From positions 1 through 23,408 of the IMG/VR virus record IMGVR_UViG_3300006928_000090: 23,408 nucleotides of DNA; one strand, given 5' to 3'. A model generated the notes under the pieces. That model saw nothing but the letters and a program-made list of their open reading frames with translations. It did no database searches and was not told the origin of the DNA. Both the position numbers and the translations under genes were made by a program. The first letter of the stretch is position 1. Every line of letters starts with the position of its first letter. Positions 1-6,245 of this stretch are shown in pieces. The stretch comes from a virus.

Positions 1-1
1 A

Positions 2-73
2 ATAGTTATTCCTACTAGATTTAATCACCATTTTTCTAGTGCAAAAGTTAAACATATAATGGAGGAAGAATAA
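2..73 (+). CDS. 3' end of an upstream gene (partial)
   Basis: The frame is open from the window edge and ends in TAA at 71-73. It encodes the last 23 residues of a protein ending in IMEEE. The stop overlaps the ATG of the next gene (TAATG), which is the coupling style seen throughout the window. The terminal GGAGGAAGAA is both coding sequence and the ribosome-binding site of the next gene. The visible part is too short for any functional call. Confidence 0.45.
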   Translation: MVIPTRFNHHFSSAKVKHIMEEE

Positions 74-153
74 TGAAATGGTGTCCGTGTTTAGTGGATT
101 CAACATTATATGCAAATGTTAAATGTCCAATACATGATAAGGAGGAAGAATAA
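73..153 (+). CDS. 26-residue Cys-rich mini-protein
   Basis: A 26-codon gene preceded by GGAGGAAGAA at 61-70 and ending directly before the ATG at 154. The protein begins MKWCPC and contains a later CPIH, giving a CxC...CxxH set that could bind one zinc ion. Its 3' end again encodes (K)EEE through an embedded GGAGGAAGAA, which serves as the ribosome-binding site of the E1-like gene. Cellular function is unknown. It could also be a leader peptide that couples translation of the next gene. The call rests on spacing and the strong ribosome-binding site. Confidence 0.5.
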   Translation: MKWCPCLVDSTLYANVKCPIHDKEEE

Positions 154-717
154 ATGAGAAAAATAATGATAATAGGAGCAGGAGGAATTGGAAGTCATCT
201 AATATCCTTCTTAGATAGAATAGGAATATATGATATAACAGTGTTTGATGATGATAAAGTAGAGAAGAAGAATCTAACATATCAAAAGTTTAGTGAAGCA
301 CATATCGGTATGAACAAAGTTGATGTGTTTGGTAATGTACAGTCTAAACCATATCAAGTATTAGTTGAAGGACAATTACAAGGTTATGATTTAGTAGTTT
401 GTTGTGTAGATAACCTAGCCGCTAGAAGACTATTATACAGACAAGGTTATGGTGATGATGCTAATATTAAGTGGTTAGATTTAAGAGCACAAGGAAGAAA
501 TGCTGCTTTGATTTCTTATAAGATAGACCCAAATCTAATGGATGCTTTACTAGCAGGGCCGGATGGTTCTTTTAGTTGTCAAGGTTCAGAATGGGATGGT
601 AGTGCTGAAGATATTAATTGTATGCATATTACTGTAGCAGGTATGGCTACACAATGGATACAAAGATGGTGGCAAGATAATGATAATGTTGTAGATAAGA
701 TGGTTGTGAATCTATGA
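154..717 (+). CDS. E1/ThiF/MoeB-like adenylating enzyme
   Basis: A 187-residue Rossmann-type protein with the signature of the ThiF/MoeB/E1 superfamily, whose members adenylate the C-terminal glycine of ubiquitin-like or sulfur-carrier proteins. Visible elements are the nucleotide-binding GAGGIG (8-13), the acidic pair after strand 2 (FDDDKV, 31-36), NLxxQ (40-44), the ATP-contacting lysine in IGMNK (55) and the Mg-binding aspartate in CVDN (86). Cys142 and Cys156 lie where family members carry zinc-binding or catalytic cysteines, followed by the usual helix (VAGMATQWIQ). The arginine normally in NLxRQ is a tyrosine here. It is shorter than MoeB (about 250 residues), so it is a minimal version. 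A JAMM protease lies 1 kb downstream in the same gene run. The fold call is strong; substrate and partner are unknown. Confidence 0.82.
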   Translation: MRKIMIIGAGGIGSHLISFLDRIGIYDITVFDDDKVEKKNLTYQKFSEAHIGMNKVDVFGNVQSKPYQVLVEGQLQGYDLVVCCVDNLAARRLLYRQGYGDDANIKWLDLRAQGRNAALISYKIDPNLMDALLAGPDGSFSCQGSEWDGSAEDINCMHITVAGMATQWIQRWWQDNDNVVDKMVVNL

Positions 718-920
718 TTAGTGAAGAATTAAAAAGAAAAGTAAGACAAGCAGAAGCCATAGAAAAAGCCATAGAAATATGTGAAAAAGCACAATATTAT
801 GTAATGGAGGCTTGTGATAGAATAGGTGGTTTTGGAATACAAGAACCATGTGGTCATGCAAGTGAGAATTGGGCTGATATTGTTGAGGAATTAAAAATAC
901 AATTAGGTGATTTACAATGA
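714..920 (+). CDS. 68-residue helical protein, unknown function
   Basis: This gene starts with ATGA overlapping the stop of the E1-like gene, so the two are probably translated together. The product is mostly helical and charged (EELKRKVRQAEAIEKAIEIC), with three cysteines and one Gly-rich turn around residue 39. No catalytic motif or membrane segment is visible. Its position between the E1-like and JAMM genes makes it a possible partner of that pair, but nothing in its sequence shows a beta-grasp fold. Confidence 0.6.
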   Translation: MISEELKRKVRQAEAIEKAIEICEKAQYYVMEACDRIGGFGIQEPCGHASENWADIVEELKIQLGDLQ

Positions 921-1159
921 ATGATGAAGACAGTAATATAGAAGATTTAGATGAAGAAGATATTGGTAAAATAATGGATGTTATATCTACAGATGGTTTC
1001 TATATCAATTCAGAAATAGTAAAGGTTACTTGTCCTCACTGCGGTGAAGAATTTTTAGGAACAAAGAGACATGCAGGTGGTTTTATTGCAGGACACGAAG
1101 CATATCATAAATTTGTACATAGTGCAGATATAATTGCATCTCAATTAGGAGGAATATAA
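917..1159 (+). CDS. 80-residue zinc-finger protein
   Basis: The ATG overlaps the stop of the preceding gene (ATGA). An acidic N-terminus (residues 1-20, rich in D/E) is followed by CPHCGEEF and then spaced histidines (KRHAGG, GHEAYH, FVH), giving a C2H2-like or CCHH zinc-binding arrangement. The protein ends LGGI. That Gly-Gly is encoded by the AGGAGGA ribosome-binding site of the next gene at 1147-1153, so it need not be functional. The role is unknown; binding to nucleic acid or protein is typical of such small zinc modules. Confidence 0.62.
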   Translation: MNDEDSNIEDLDEEDIGKIMDVISTDGFYINSEIVKVTCPHCGEEFLGTKRHAGGFIAGHEAYHKFVHSADIIASQLGGI

Positions 1160-1684
1160 ATGAAAGAAATAACAGAAGAAATGTGGAAAGATATAGCAAC
1201 AAAGGTAGAATTATGGTTTAAACATCATGAAGATTGGGATACTGAAAATCCTGAATTAATATCAGTTGGTACTTTAATTACTGCCGGAAATTTAAAACCG
1301 GAAAAAAGAAAGGCTCTTTATGGTGCAATTAAAACTTGTTTTTCTGATGTAAAGGATAAACCATTTACTACAGGTAAGAAAAGTAGAATGCCTTTATCGG
1401 TTCAAGCATATCGAGACTCTATGTTGGCTCAAATAAAAGAAGCCTATAAAGATGTATTTCGTAATAGTGATTCAGTACGGAAATTTATTGTAAAAAATAA
1501 AAGAAGTGGTGGTGGTCTATTTAATAATTCAGAAGACTATGCTCAATCTGTTGTTGATTCAACGCGTTTGAGAATGAATACTGCTTACAATGCTTTCATG
1601 AGAAATGACAAAGAAGCAGATTATATATGGGATGGTACTGATAAAGGACTCATTTGTCAGATACCTCGTAAGGAGGATGCTTAA
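1160..1684 (+). CDS. 174-residue protein, unknown function
   Basis: The ATG follows the previous TAA directly, with AGGAGGA 7 bases upstream. The protein is soluble, rather basic in its second half, and mostly helical. It has a Lys/Arg-rich stretch around residues 109-117 (KNKRSGGGLF) and only two cysteines. I do not recognise a family. I looked for an E2-like catalytic Cys context because of the E1 and JAMM neighbours and did not find one. The 3' end carries AAGGAGG, which serves the tiny gene at 1687. Confidence 0.65.
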   Translation: MKEITEEMWKDIATKVELWFKHHEDWDTENPELISVGTLITAGNLKPEKRKALYGAIKTCFSDVKDKPFTTGKKSRMPLSVQAYRDSMLAQIKEAYKDVFRNSDSVRKFIVKNKRSGGGLFNNSEDYAQSVVDSTRLRMNTAYNAFMRNDKEADYIWDGTDKGLICQIPRKEDA

Positions 1685-1686
1685 CT

Positions 1687-1785
1687 ATGTCTAGAGGAGT
1701 AAGAGCAAGATATTTTAGTAAGTTTAAAGCAAGACATAAGAATTACCTAGCAGGTAAATATAGAGTAAAGGAAGTGAAACAATGA
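1687..1785 (+). CDS. 32-residue very basic peptide
   Basis: A 32-codon gene with AAGGAGG at 1669-1675 and an ATGA overlap with the JAMM gene at 1782. The peptide is strongly basic (MSRGVRARYFSKFKARHKNY and onwards), with about one residue in three Lys, Arg or His. It may bind nucleic acid or act mainly as a translational coupler. There is no recognised family. Confidence 0.5.
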   Translation: MSRGVRARYFSKFKARHKNYLAGKYRVKEVKQ

Positions 1786-2315
1786 TACAAGAATTAGAAA
1801 TAAAAGATAAAAATTGGAAAGAAGATATAAGAAAGTGCCATGAACAATTAAAAGACGATATACAATATTTATATCCAAATAATAGTACTGAAACACTATT
1901 AACAATTATTTGGGATAAGTCAAAGAATGCTTTTGATAGTGATAGAGAAGTACAAGTATTAATTGATAGTAAAGATGATTTGTATATTAGTGTGGGTACT
2001 GTTGGTTTTGTTTCTTTTCAAAATCAAGAAGATGAATTAACCAATGGTGCACCAATGAAGTTACCATTGAAGTGTTGGATACATACTCATCCCTTTGGTA
2101 CTGCTTTTTGGAGTGGTACTGATTGGAAATCCTTAAAGACATGGCGACCTGTCCTTAGTTCTGCTATAGTGTTAGGTGATAACGAATACTTAGCATTCGA
2201 CCCTGCTACTGAAATAGCAAAGAAAGTTTACTATGGTGTGATGCCATTTCCCGAAACAATTACGGAATATAAAACAGAAGAAGAAGAATTATTAAAACAA
2301 CAGGAGGAAGAATGA
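1782..2315 (+). CDS. JAMM/MPN+ (JAB) domain metalloprotease
   Basis: A 177-residue protein with a full JAMM zinc-protease motif: a candidate Glu at 56 in REVQVLI, then WIHTHPFGTAFWSGTD with His101, His103, Ser111 and Asp114, matching HxHx7SxxD. JAMM enzymes are zinc isopeptidases that remove ubiquitin-like proteins or trim their C-termini. Related domains occur in phage tail proteins, in CBASS Cap3, in Bil systems and in PRTRC cassettes. An E1-like adenylating enzyme lies 1 kb upstream in the same run. The C-terminus is a Glu-rich tail whose codons contain the ribosome-binding site for the next gene. The motif is intact, so the enzyme is probably active; its substrate is not identifiable from the window. 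Confidence 0.82.
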   Translation: MIQELEIKDKNWKEDIRKCHEQLKDDIQYLYPNNSTETLLTIIWDKSKNAFDSDREVQVLIDSKDDLYISVGTVGFVSFQNQEDELTNGAPMKLPLKCWIHTHPFGTAFWSGTDWKSLKTWRPVLSSAIVLGDNEYLAFDPATEIAKKVYYGVMPFPETITEYKTEEEELLKQQEEE

Positions 2316-2443
2316 TGACTAATACTAAATATGAAGTATCCTCTAACAATGCGGTACGCGATTATTATGAAAGTAATGCATTTAGAAGACACTTGAATAA
2401 AATAATAGATGCAAGAATAAGGCTTGCTTTGGAGGAAGAATAA
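2312..2443 (+). CDS. 43-residue small protein
   Basis: The start is the ATG pair at 2312/2315, overlapping the JAMM stop, with AGGAGGAAGA just upstream. The protein has a polar N-terminus and a basic amphipathic C-terminal helix (FRRHLNKIIDARIRLAL), and ends EEE through an embedded GGAGGAAGAA box. No family is recognised. Confidence 0.5.
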   Translation: MMTNTKYEVSSNNAVRDYYESNAFRRHLNKIIDARIRLALEEE

Positions 2444-2560
2444 ATGGGTAAAGTTAATTTGTCTGCAATTAATATTGATATTGGTAAGAAAAGAAGTAAA
2501 AGAAGATTTCTTTTTGATATGATAAAAATGCAAAGCAATACTGATGATGGTTGTGATTAA
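2444..2560 (+). CDS. 38-residue basic small protein
   Basis: The ATG directly follows the previous TAA, with GGAGGAAGAA at 2431-2440 as ribosome-binding site. A Lys/Arg cluster (GKKRSKRRF, residues 14-22) is flanked by a hydrophobic N-terminal half and an acidic tail. The stop abuts the next ATG. Function is unknown. Confidence 0.5.
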   Translation: MGKVNLSAINIDIGKKRSKRRFLFDMIKMQSNTDDGCD

Positions 2561-2755
2561 ATGAGTAAAAAATATTACACAATAGCATTACAATATGATA
2601 TTAGTGGAGACCCATGCGACCCACCACATCACATAGAAGATAGAATGGTTATGTTGATGCAAGTGATGCATGAAATTGGGTTTGGTATGGATGTTGTCTA
2701 CGGATATGCTGATAAGAAGATAATGAAAACAATAGAAGAAGGTGGCAAAAAATGA
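2561..2755 (+). CDS. 64-residue small protein ending GGKK
   Basis: A 64-residue protein with a predicted strand (YYTIALQYD), a helix (DRMVMLMQVMHEIGF) and a second strand, ending EEGGKK. The helix-strand order and C-terminal di-glycine raised the possibility of a ubiquitin-like substrate for the nearby E1 and JAMM enzymes. However, the Gly-Gly codons (GGTGGC) are also the ribosome-binding site of the lipoprotein gene, whose ATG overlaps this stop. I treat the Ubl idea as weak. Confidence 0.55.
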   Translation: MSKKYYTIALQYDISGDPCDPPHHIEDRMVMLMQVMHEIGFGMDVVYGYADKKIMKTIEEGGKK

Positions 2756-3192
2756 AAAATAAATCAAGACAAACTAAGTTAGACGAACATGGAATTAAAA
2801 CAGGAAAGACAAGACAAACTAGATTAACAGAGTTTGGAATAGTATTACTATTCCTCTCTGCTTCTCTAGCAGGTTGTGCAGAAGTTATACCCGACCCACC
2901 TTCAGAGTATGATAGTATTAGTGGGTCTTTCGATACTTATGATAACAAAACTATACCTGTAGTTGCTATTGGAAACAATACGACACTTCTACAGATTATT
3001 AGCGTTACATACAATATGACTAACTCTAATAATGATAGTTTTGAAATTAATGGATATGTATTCCAAGAAGGTACTGACTTTGTTTTTAACAAAGGGTATG
3101 CATTAGATATTGGTAAAGTGTATTTACATTTTGCTTATGTTGAGAATGCCTCATATACATATGAAGTATATTATTCTGAAAGGGTTATATAA
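2752..3192 (+). CDS. membrane-anchored lipoprotein with duplicated N-terminal motif
   Basis: A 146-residue protein. Residues 29-41 are hydrophobic and end in the lipobox SLAGC, with Cys42 as the likely lipidated residue. Beyond it lies a beta-rich extracytoplasmic domain of about 100 residues with several N-x-S/T sequons (NKT, NTT, NMT, NDS, NAS), as expected for a glycosylated archaeal surface protein. The cytoplasmic N-terminus is unusual: RQTKLDEHGI at 6-15 is repeated as RQTRLTEFGI at 21-30, a 15-residue period also visible in the DNA (2764-2776 and 2809-2821). Both repeats resemble PCNA-interacting peptides (QxxLxx[FH]). The start is fixed by ATGA overlap with GGTGG upstream. Likely roles are host surface modification or superinfection exclusion; this is inference. 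Confidence 0.65.
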   Translation: MKNKSRQTKLDEHGIKTGKTRQTRLTEFGIVLLFLSASLAGCAEVIPDPPSEYDSISGSFDTYDNKTIPVVAIGNNTTLLQIISVTYNMTNSNNDSFEINGYVFQEGTDFVFNKGYALDIGKVYLHFAYVENASYTYEVYYSERVI

Positions 3193-3308
3193 TGTACAGA
3201 TTACCTGAGCCAAAAAAGTGTTCTTCATGTGGTTATGGCATGAGAAAAGATTGGAGAAAAATTATGTCTCATTTATGGATATGTAGAAATTGTGAAGAGG
3301 TTGTTTAA
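3192..3308 (+). CDS. 38-residue zinc-ribbon protein
   Basis: The ATG overlaps the lipoprotein stop (TAATG) and the stop abuts the ATG at 3309. Two CxxC knuckles (CSSCG at 10-14 and CRNC at 31-34) separated by a basic stretch give a classic single zinc ribbon. It is one of about ten very small zinc-binding proteins in the window. Binding of nucleic acid or a transcription component is plausible but not shown. Confidence 0.62.
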   Translation: MYRLPEPKKCSSCGYGMRKDWRKIMSHLWICRNCEEVV

Positions 3309-3548
3309 ATGGTTGGTTTTAATTTATTTAAGGTTGCTATTGTTAAGGAAGAGAAAAAAGTCTGCCCTAAAAAGTCTGCTTCTGCAAAAAAGGGTTGGAT
3401 AACTCGGAAGACACGTAAAGCATACATAGAAGAAAGAGAAGAAAGAGAAGCACAACAAATAAATGAATTATATCCTAGAGAAGATTGGGAAAATCTTCCC
3501 CCATTATTTAATGAAGGTGAAAAAAATGAAGAAAGCAGTAACAATTAG
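3309..3548 (+). CDS. 79-residue charged protein, unknown function
   Basis: A strongly charged, helical protein. The N-terminal half is Lys-rich (EEKKVCPKKSASAKKGW), followed by an Arg/Glu helix (AYIEEREEREAQQ) and an acidic Asn-rich tail. The last 23 bases overlap the next gene in another frame. The opposite strand is open over almost the same interval, but the + strand frame fits the gene chain (TAAATG upstream). No family is recognised. Confidence 0.55.
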   Translation: MVGFNLFKVAIVKEEKKVCPKKSASAKKGWITRKTRKAYIEEREEREAQQINELYPREDWENLPPLFNEGEKNEESSNN

Positions 3549-3924
3549 GTTTCCTGCCCCTTTACCTGCTGAAATTACTTGTCCTATTTGTGATGGGAAC
3601 AAATGTAAGGTGTGTAATAAGACAGGTAAGATTAGTATAACAGTAGATGCAAAAGTACCCATACAACGTAGTTTAATAGTGCAATATGTTGCTGAAAATG
3701 TAAAAGATATTGCATATGAATTAAGTAGGCAATATGGTCTATCTCAAGAAATAGAAACAGAAGATATGTTTACTATAGGAGAGGCTACTTATGAATTAGT
3801 TAAAATAAGTAGTTTAGGTGGGGTAGTTTGGATAGCAAGTAGAGTAGATGAGTTAGAATCACCTCGCTACTTTAAATCAATAATTGATTTACAAAAATTT
3901 AGGAGTGTATCAAATGAACAATGA
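3526..3924 (+). CDS. 132-residue zinc-binding protein
   Basis: I chose the ATG at 3526, preceded by GAAGGTGA, rather than an upstream in-frame ATG at 3463 that lies deep inside the previous gene. The N-terminus carries a DnaJ-like Cys cluster, CPICDGNKCKVCNKTG (19-34), with two CxxC units that would bind zinc. A mixed alpha/beta domain follows. Cys-rich CxxCxGxG-type modules usually mediate protein contacts, but only one pair of units is present here. The exact role is unknown. The stop overlaps the next start by 11 bases. Confidence 0.6.
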   Translation: MKKAVTIRFPAPLPAEITCPICDGNKCKVCNKTGKISITVDAKVPIQRSLIVQYVAENVKDIAYELSRQYGLSQEIETEDMFTIGEATYELVKISSLGGVVWIASRVDELESPRYFKSIIDLQKFRSVSNEQ

Positions 3925-4135
3925 TGATTTTAAAACAATAATACGAATACCAAGAGATGATAGTTCTGAATTAATATTGAAAACAGGAGTATATTGGAAA
4001 ATACCTGTAGCAGATATTAGATGGTACAGTAATGGTAATCCAACAAAGAAAGGGATACGTGTTAATATGGATGAACTTAAACAATTGACAACCGCATTGA
4101 ATAAAATGTTAGGTGATATTGATGACTCTAATTAG
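3914..4135 (+). CDS. 73-residue protein, paralogue of the 9874-10140 product
   Basis: The ATG at 3914 has AGGAGTG at 3901-3907 upstream. A compact strand-rich domain reads SELILKTGVYWKIPVADIRW, then IRVNMDELKQL and LNKM. This order matches the protein at 9874-10140 (TEVFV, FPLSQVSFITW, IRITVNLGEL, LLNKW), so the two are probably paralogues. Each sits next to a replication gene: this one overlaps the start of DNA ligase by 14 bases. Function is unknown; a small DNA- or protein-binding module is possible. Confidence 0.58.
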   Translation: MNNDDFKTIIRIPRDDSSELILKTGVYWKIPVADIRWYSNGNPTKKGIRVNMDELKQLTTALNKMLGDIDDSN

Positions 4136-5675
4136 TTTCGCAAGAATGTGTCAAGCAGTAGAAAACAAATCTTCTTCTGATGATGTTGCAAATATTATTA
4201 ATCAATCAATGAATAATCTTCATAAAGATACACTAATAAAAATATTGTGTGAATATTATGATAGTAATAACATTGGTATTAAAAGAGCACAAGTGTGGAT
4301 AGCAAATGCCTTTGGTATTTTTGAAGAAGAAATAAAGGCTGCTGAATATTCATGGTTAGATTTATCAGAAGCAATGGGTCAATTTGTAGGCCATGATAAA
4401 GAAGATAGTAATATATCTTTGAAGGCATTATACAATTTACTTACTATGGATTGTTCTACAATAGACGGTACTTCGTATGTATTGTTTAAAGAACATATTA
4501 CACAAATGTCAGGTTTAGAAGTTAAATGGTTTCTAAGATATTGGTTAAGAATGCCTAGAAACGGTATTACTGAAAAGGTTGTAAGTAAGGCTTTAGTTAA
4601 ACACTATGATAACCCAAATATTATAGAATATTCAAATTATAATCAATTAGATAATGTGTGTATGTATTTAGATAGTGGTAATATACCACCAACACGGTCT
4701 GAACATGGGCTATTTGTAAAACCAATGTTAGCAAAGAATTGGAATACTAATAATCATCTTCCGGTTAAATATGTTATGGATATCAAATACGATGGTAATA
4801 GATATCAAATACATAAACATAATCAAAAAATACTTATTTTTAATCGTAAAGGAAAAATTGTAACTAATCAATTTACAGATATTGCTAATCTAGTTCGAGA
4901 ATTAGATGGTAATTTTATATTAGATGCAGAAATATATCCGGTAGATGAACATGGAAACCCTGCTAATCATAAGTTATTAGCAAAAAGAGTTCATTCTAAT
5001 GATAAAGAAAAGGCCATAATAGAATGTCCTGTTAGATTAGCAATATTTGATATACTAATGTTTATGGGAGTATCATTAATAGAAGAACCTTATGAAATGA
5101 GATTAAATCATCTAAAGGGAATACCAACAAAGTATCTTTCTTATATGTATAATAGAGACCATAATGGTGTAATGTCTGATGTATCTTTTCAATCTGCATA
5201 CAATGAAGCGATTAGTGATGGGTTTGAAGGGATTATGATTAAAGATTTAGATGCTAAATACGATGTTGGTCGAAGAAGTAATAGTTTATTAAAACATAAA
5301 CCCCCTAGAATAGAATTAGACGTTGTCATAACTTCTGCTTCTTATGGAGAAGGAAAATTAAGTGATGTGTTTGGTTCTTTTGGAATATCTATTTTAGATA
5401 ATGGAGCATATACTTCTATTGGGTCTGTTGGAACAGGTTTTTCTGATGTACAACGTAGACTATTAACTACACAATTAAAACAGATAGTAGATAGATATGA
5501 TAATAATGTTTTCTATTTCTTACCAAGAAAGGTTATTCAAGTAACTGCTGATATGGTTCAAATAGATAATGATGGTAAATTCGCTCTTAGATTCCCTAGA
5601 ATGGTAAGAATAAGGCAAGATAAATATCCAAAAGAAATAAACACTATTCATGATATTAGACACATGTGTGTTTAA
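4122..5675 (+). CDS. lig: ATP-dependent DNA ligase
   Basis: A 517-residue ligase that seals nicks using ATP. Visible nucleotidyltransferase motifs are the catalytic lysine in KYDGNR (Lys at about 222), FNRKGK (motif Ia-like), the metal-binding DAEIYP (about 268), the EGIMIK motif IV (about 369-374) and LLKHK (about 389-393, motif V). Upstream is a DNA-binding helical domain of about 200 residues, as in archaeal and eukaryotic ligases. Downstream is an OB-fold domain (SFGISILDNGAYTSIGSVGTG). Length is close to archaeal LigI-type enzymes (550-600), with a shortened N-terminus. I chose ATG 4122 over the upstream GTG 4113. The gene ends the first coding block; an intergenic region follows. Confidence 0.95.
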   Translation: MTLISFARMCQAVENKSSSDDVANIINQSMNNLHKDTLIKILCEYYDSNNIGIKRAQVWIANAFGIFEEEIKAAEYSWLDLSEAMGQFVGHDKEDSNISLKALYNLLTMDCSTIDGTSYVLFKEHITQMSGLEVKWFLRYWLRMPRNGITEKVVSKALVKHYDNPNIIEYSNYNQLDNVCMYLDSGNIPPTRSEHGLFVKPMLAKNWNTNNHLPVKYVMDIKYDGNRYQIHKHNQKILIFNRKGKIVTNQFTDIANLVRELDGNFILDAEIYPVDEHGNPANHKLLAKRVHSNDKEKAIIECPVRLAIFDILMFMGVSLIEEPYEMRLNHLKGIPTKYLSYMYNRDHNGVMSDVSFQSAYNEAISDGFEGIMIKDLDAKYDVGRRSNSLLKHKPPRIELDVVITSASYGEGKLSDVFGSFGISILDNGAYTSIGSVGTGFSDVQRRLLTTQLKQIVDRYDNNVFYFLPRKVIQVTADMVQIDNDGKFALRFPRMVRIRQDKYPKEINTIHDIRHMCV

Positions 5676-5852
5676 TAAAGATTATATCCATGTTTCCCTA
5701 CAGTCTAACCGTATGGTTTCGGGGTTAAAAAGTCTAAAGTTCGTTTTCTTTTATTAGTGTGTATCCTACCCAACGGTGTCATGACCGTAGACTTACCCAT
5801 ACACCTACTTTTTTGGAGTAATATATAACTACCACCATACATACGGAGGGTT
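5676..5852 (+). promoter_or_regulatory. 177-bp intergenic region with TATA-like box and dyad
   Basis: One of only two real gaps in the window. A near-palindrome ACGGTgtcatgACCGT (5773-5788) lies about 30 bases upstream of an archaeal TATA-like box TAATATATAA (5818-5827). The TATA-like box is about 25 bases before GGAGGG (5845-5850) and the GTG start at 5853. A weaker hairpin TAACC/GGTTA is near 5705-5727. The arrangement suggests a regulated promoter for the clamp-loader block that follows. No gene is visible inside. Local composition is richer in C than the neighbours. Confidence 0.45.
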
Positions 5853-6245
5853 GTGTTCAGCCGAGAAGAACTCGCAGGAATTTTTCTTAGTATTCCTACG
5901 GCAGAAGTTTCTGTTGTCAAGGCTAACAATATGGCTACAGGATATAGAGTAAGACTTAGAATATGTATTAGAGGTAAGTTAGCGTACTTAAAAGCAATAC
6001 AACGTAGTTTATTACAATGCGAAATAGAATGTGTAATAAAAGAAAAAGAAAATAAACAAAGACCAAAACCAATACTGATTATTTCAGATAAAAAGAGTAT
6101 GGAAAGAGTACTTTCATTAGTACCACATAAACCTTCTAATGTCAATTGGCATGTATTTGATGAAATATTTGTATTATATATGTGGCAAAGACATTTGACA
6201 CAAGAAGGGTTAGATGAAATACTAGAACTCAAAGGGGTTCTTTGA
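5853..6245 (+). CDS. LAGLIDADG-like protein, probably catalytically degenerate
   Basis: A 130-residue protein with a GTG start, supported by GGAGGG at 5845-5850. The pattern of a single LAGLIDADG domain is visible: ELAGIFLSIPTAEVSV (5-20), then GYRVRLRICI (32-41), LAYLKAIQRSLL (45-56), a strand/turn rich in Lys, ILIIS and SMERVLSLVP. These correspond to the helix, saddle strands and second helix of homing-endonuclease folds. The acidic residue normally closing the LAGLIDADG helix is not in its usual place, so cleavage is doubtful. It could be a domesticated DNA-binding regulator of the adjacent promoter. It is not inside an intein or intron. The family call is by pattern only. Confidence 0.45.
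   Translation: MFSREELAGIFLSIPTAEVSVVKANNMATGYRVRLRICIRGKLAYLKAIQRSLLQCEIECVIKEKENKQRPKPILIISDKKSMERVLSLVPHKPSNVNWHVFDEIFVLYMWQRHLTQEGLDEILELKGVL

Noticed and set aside
1160-1684. E2-like conjugating enzyme next to the E1 gene
   Set aside because: Only two cysteines, neither in an E2-like context, and no visible strand pattern of the UBC fold.
2231-2533. 100-codon open frame on the - strand
   Set aside because: It lies over the 3' end of the JAMM gene and two well-coupled + strand mini-genes; the product is a Ser/Ile/Tyr-rich antisense-type sequence with no motif.
5705-6232. 175-codon open frame on the - strand opposite the LAGLIDADG-like gene
   Set aside because: Ser/Cys/Leu-rich antisense composition, no ribosome-binding site, and it would cross the promoter-like gap; the + strand frame has a ribosome-binding site and a recognisable pattern.
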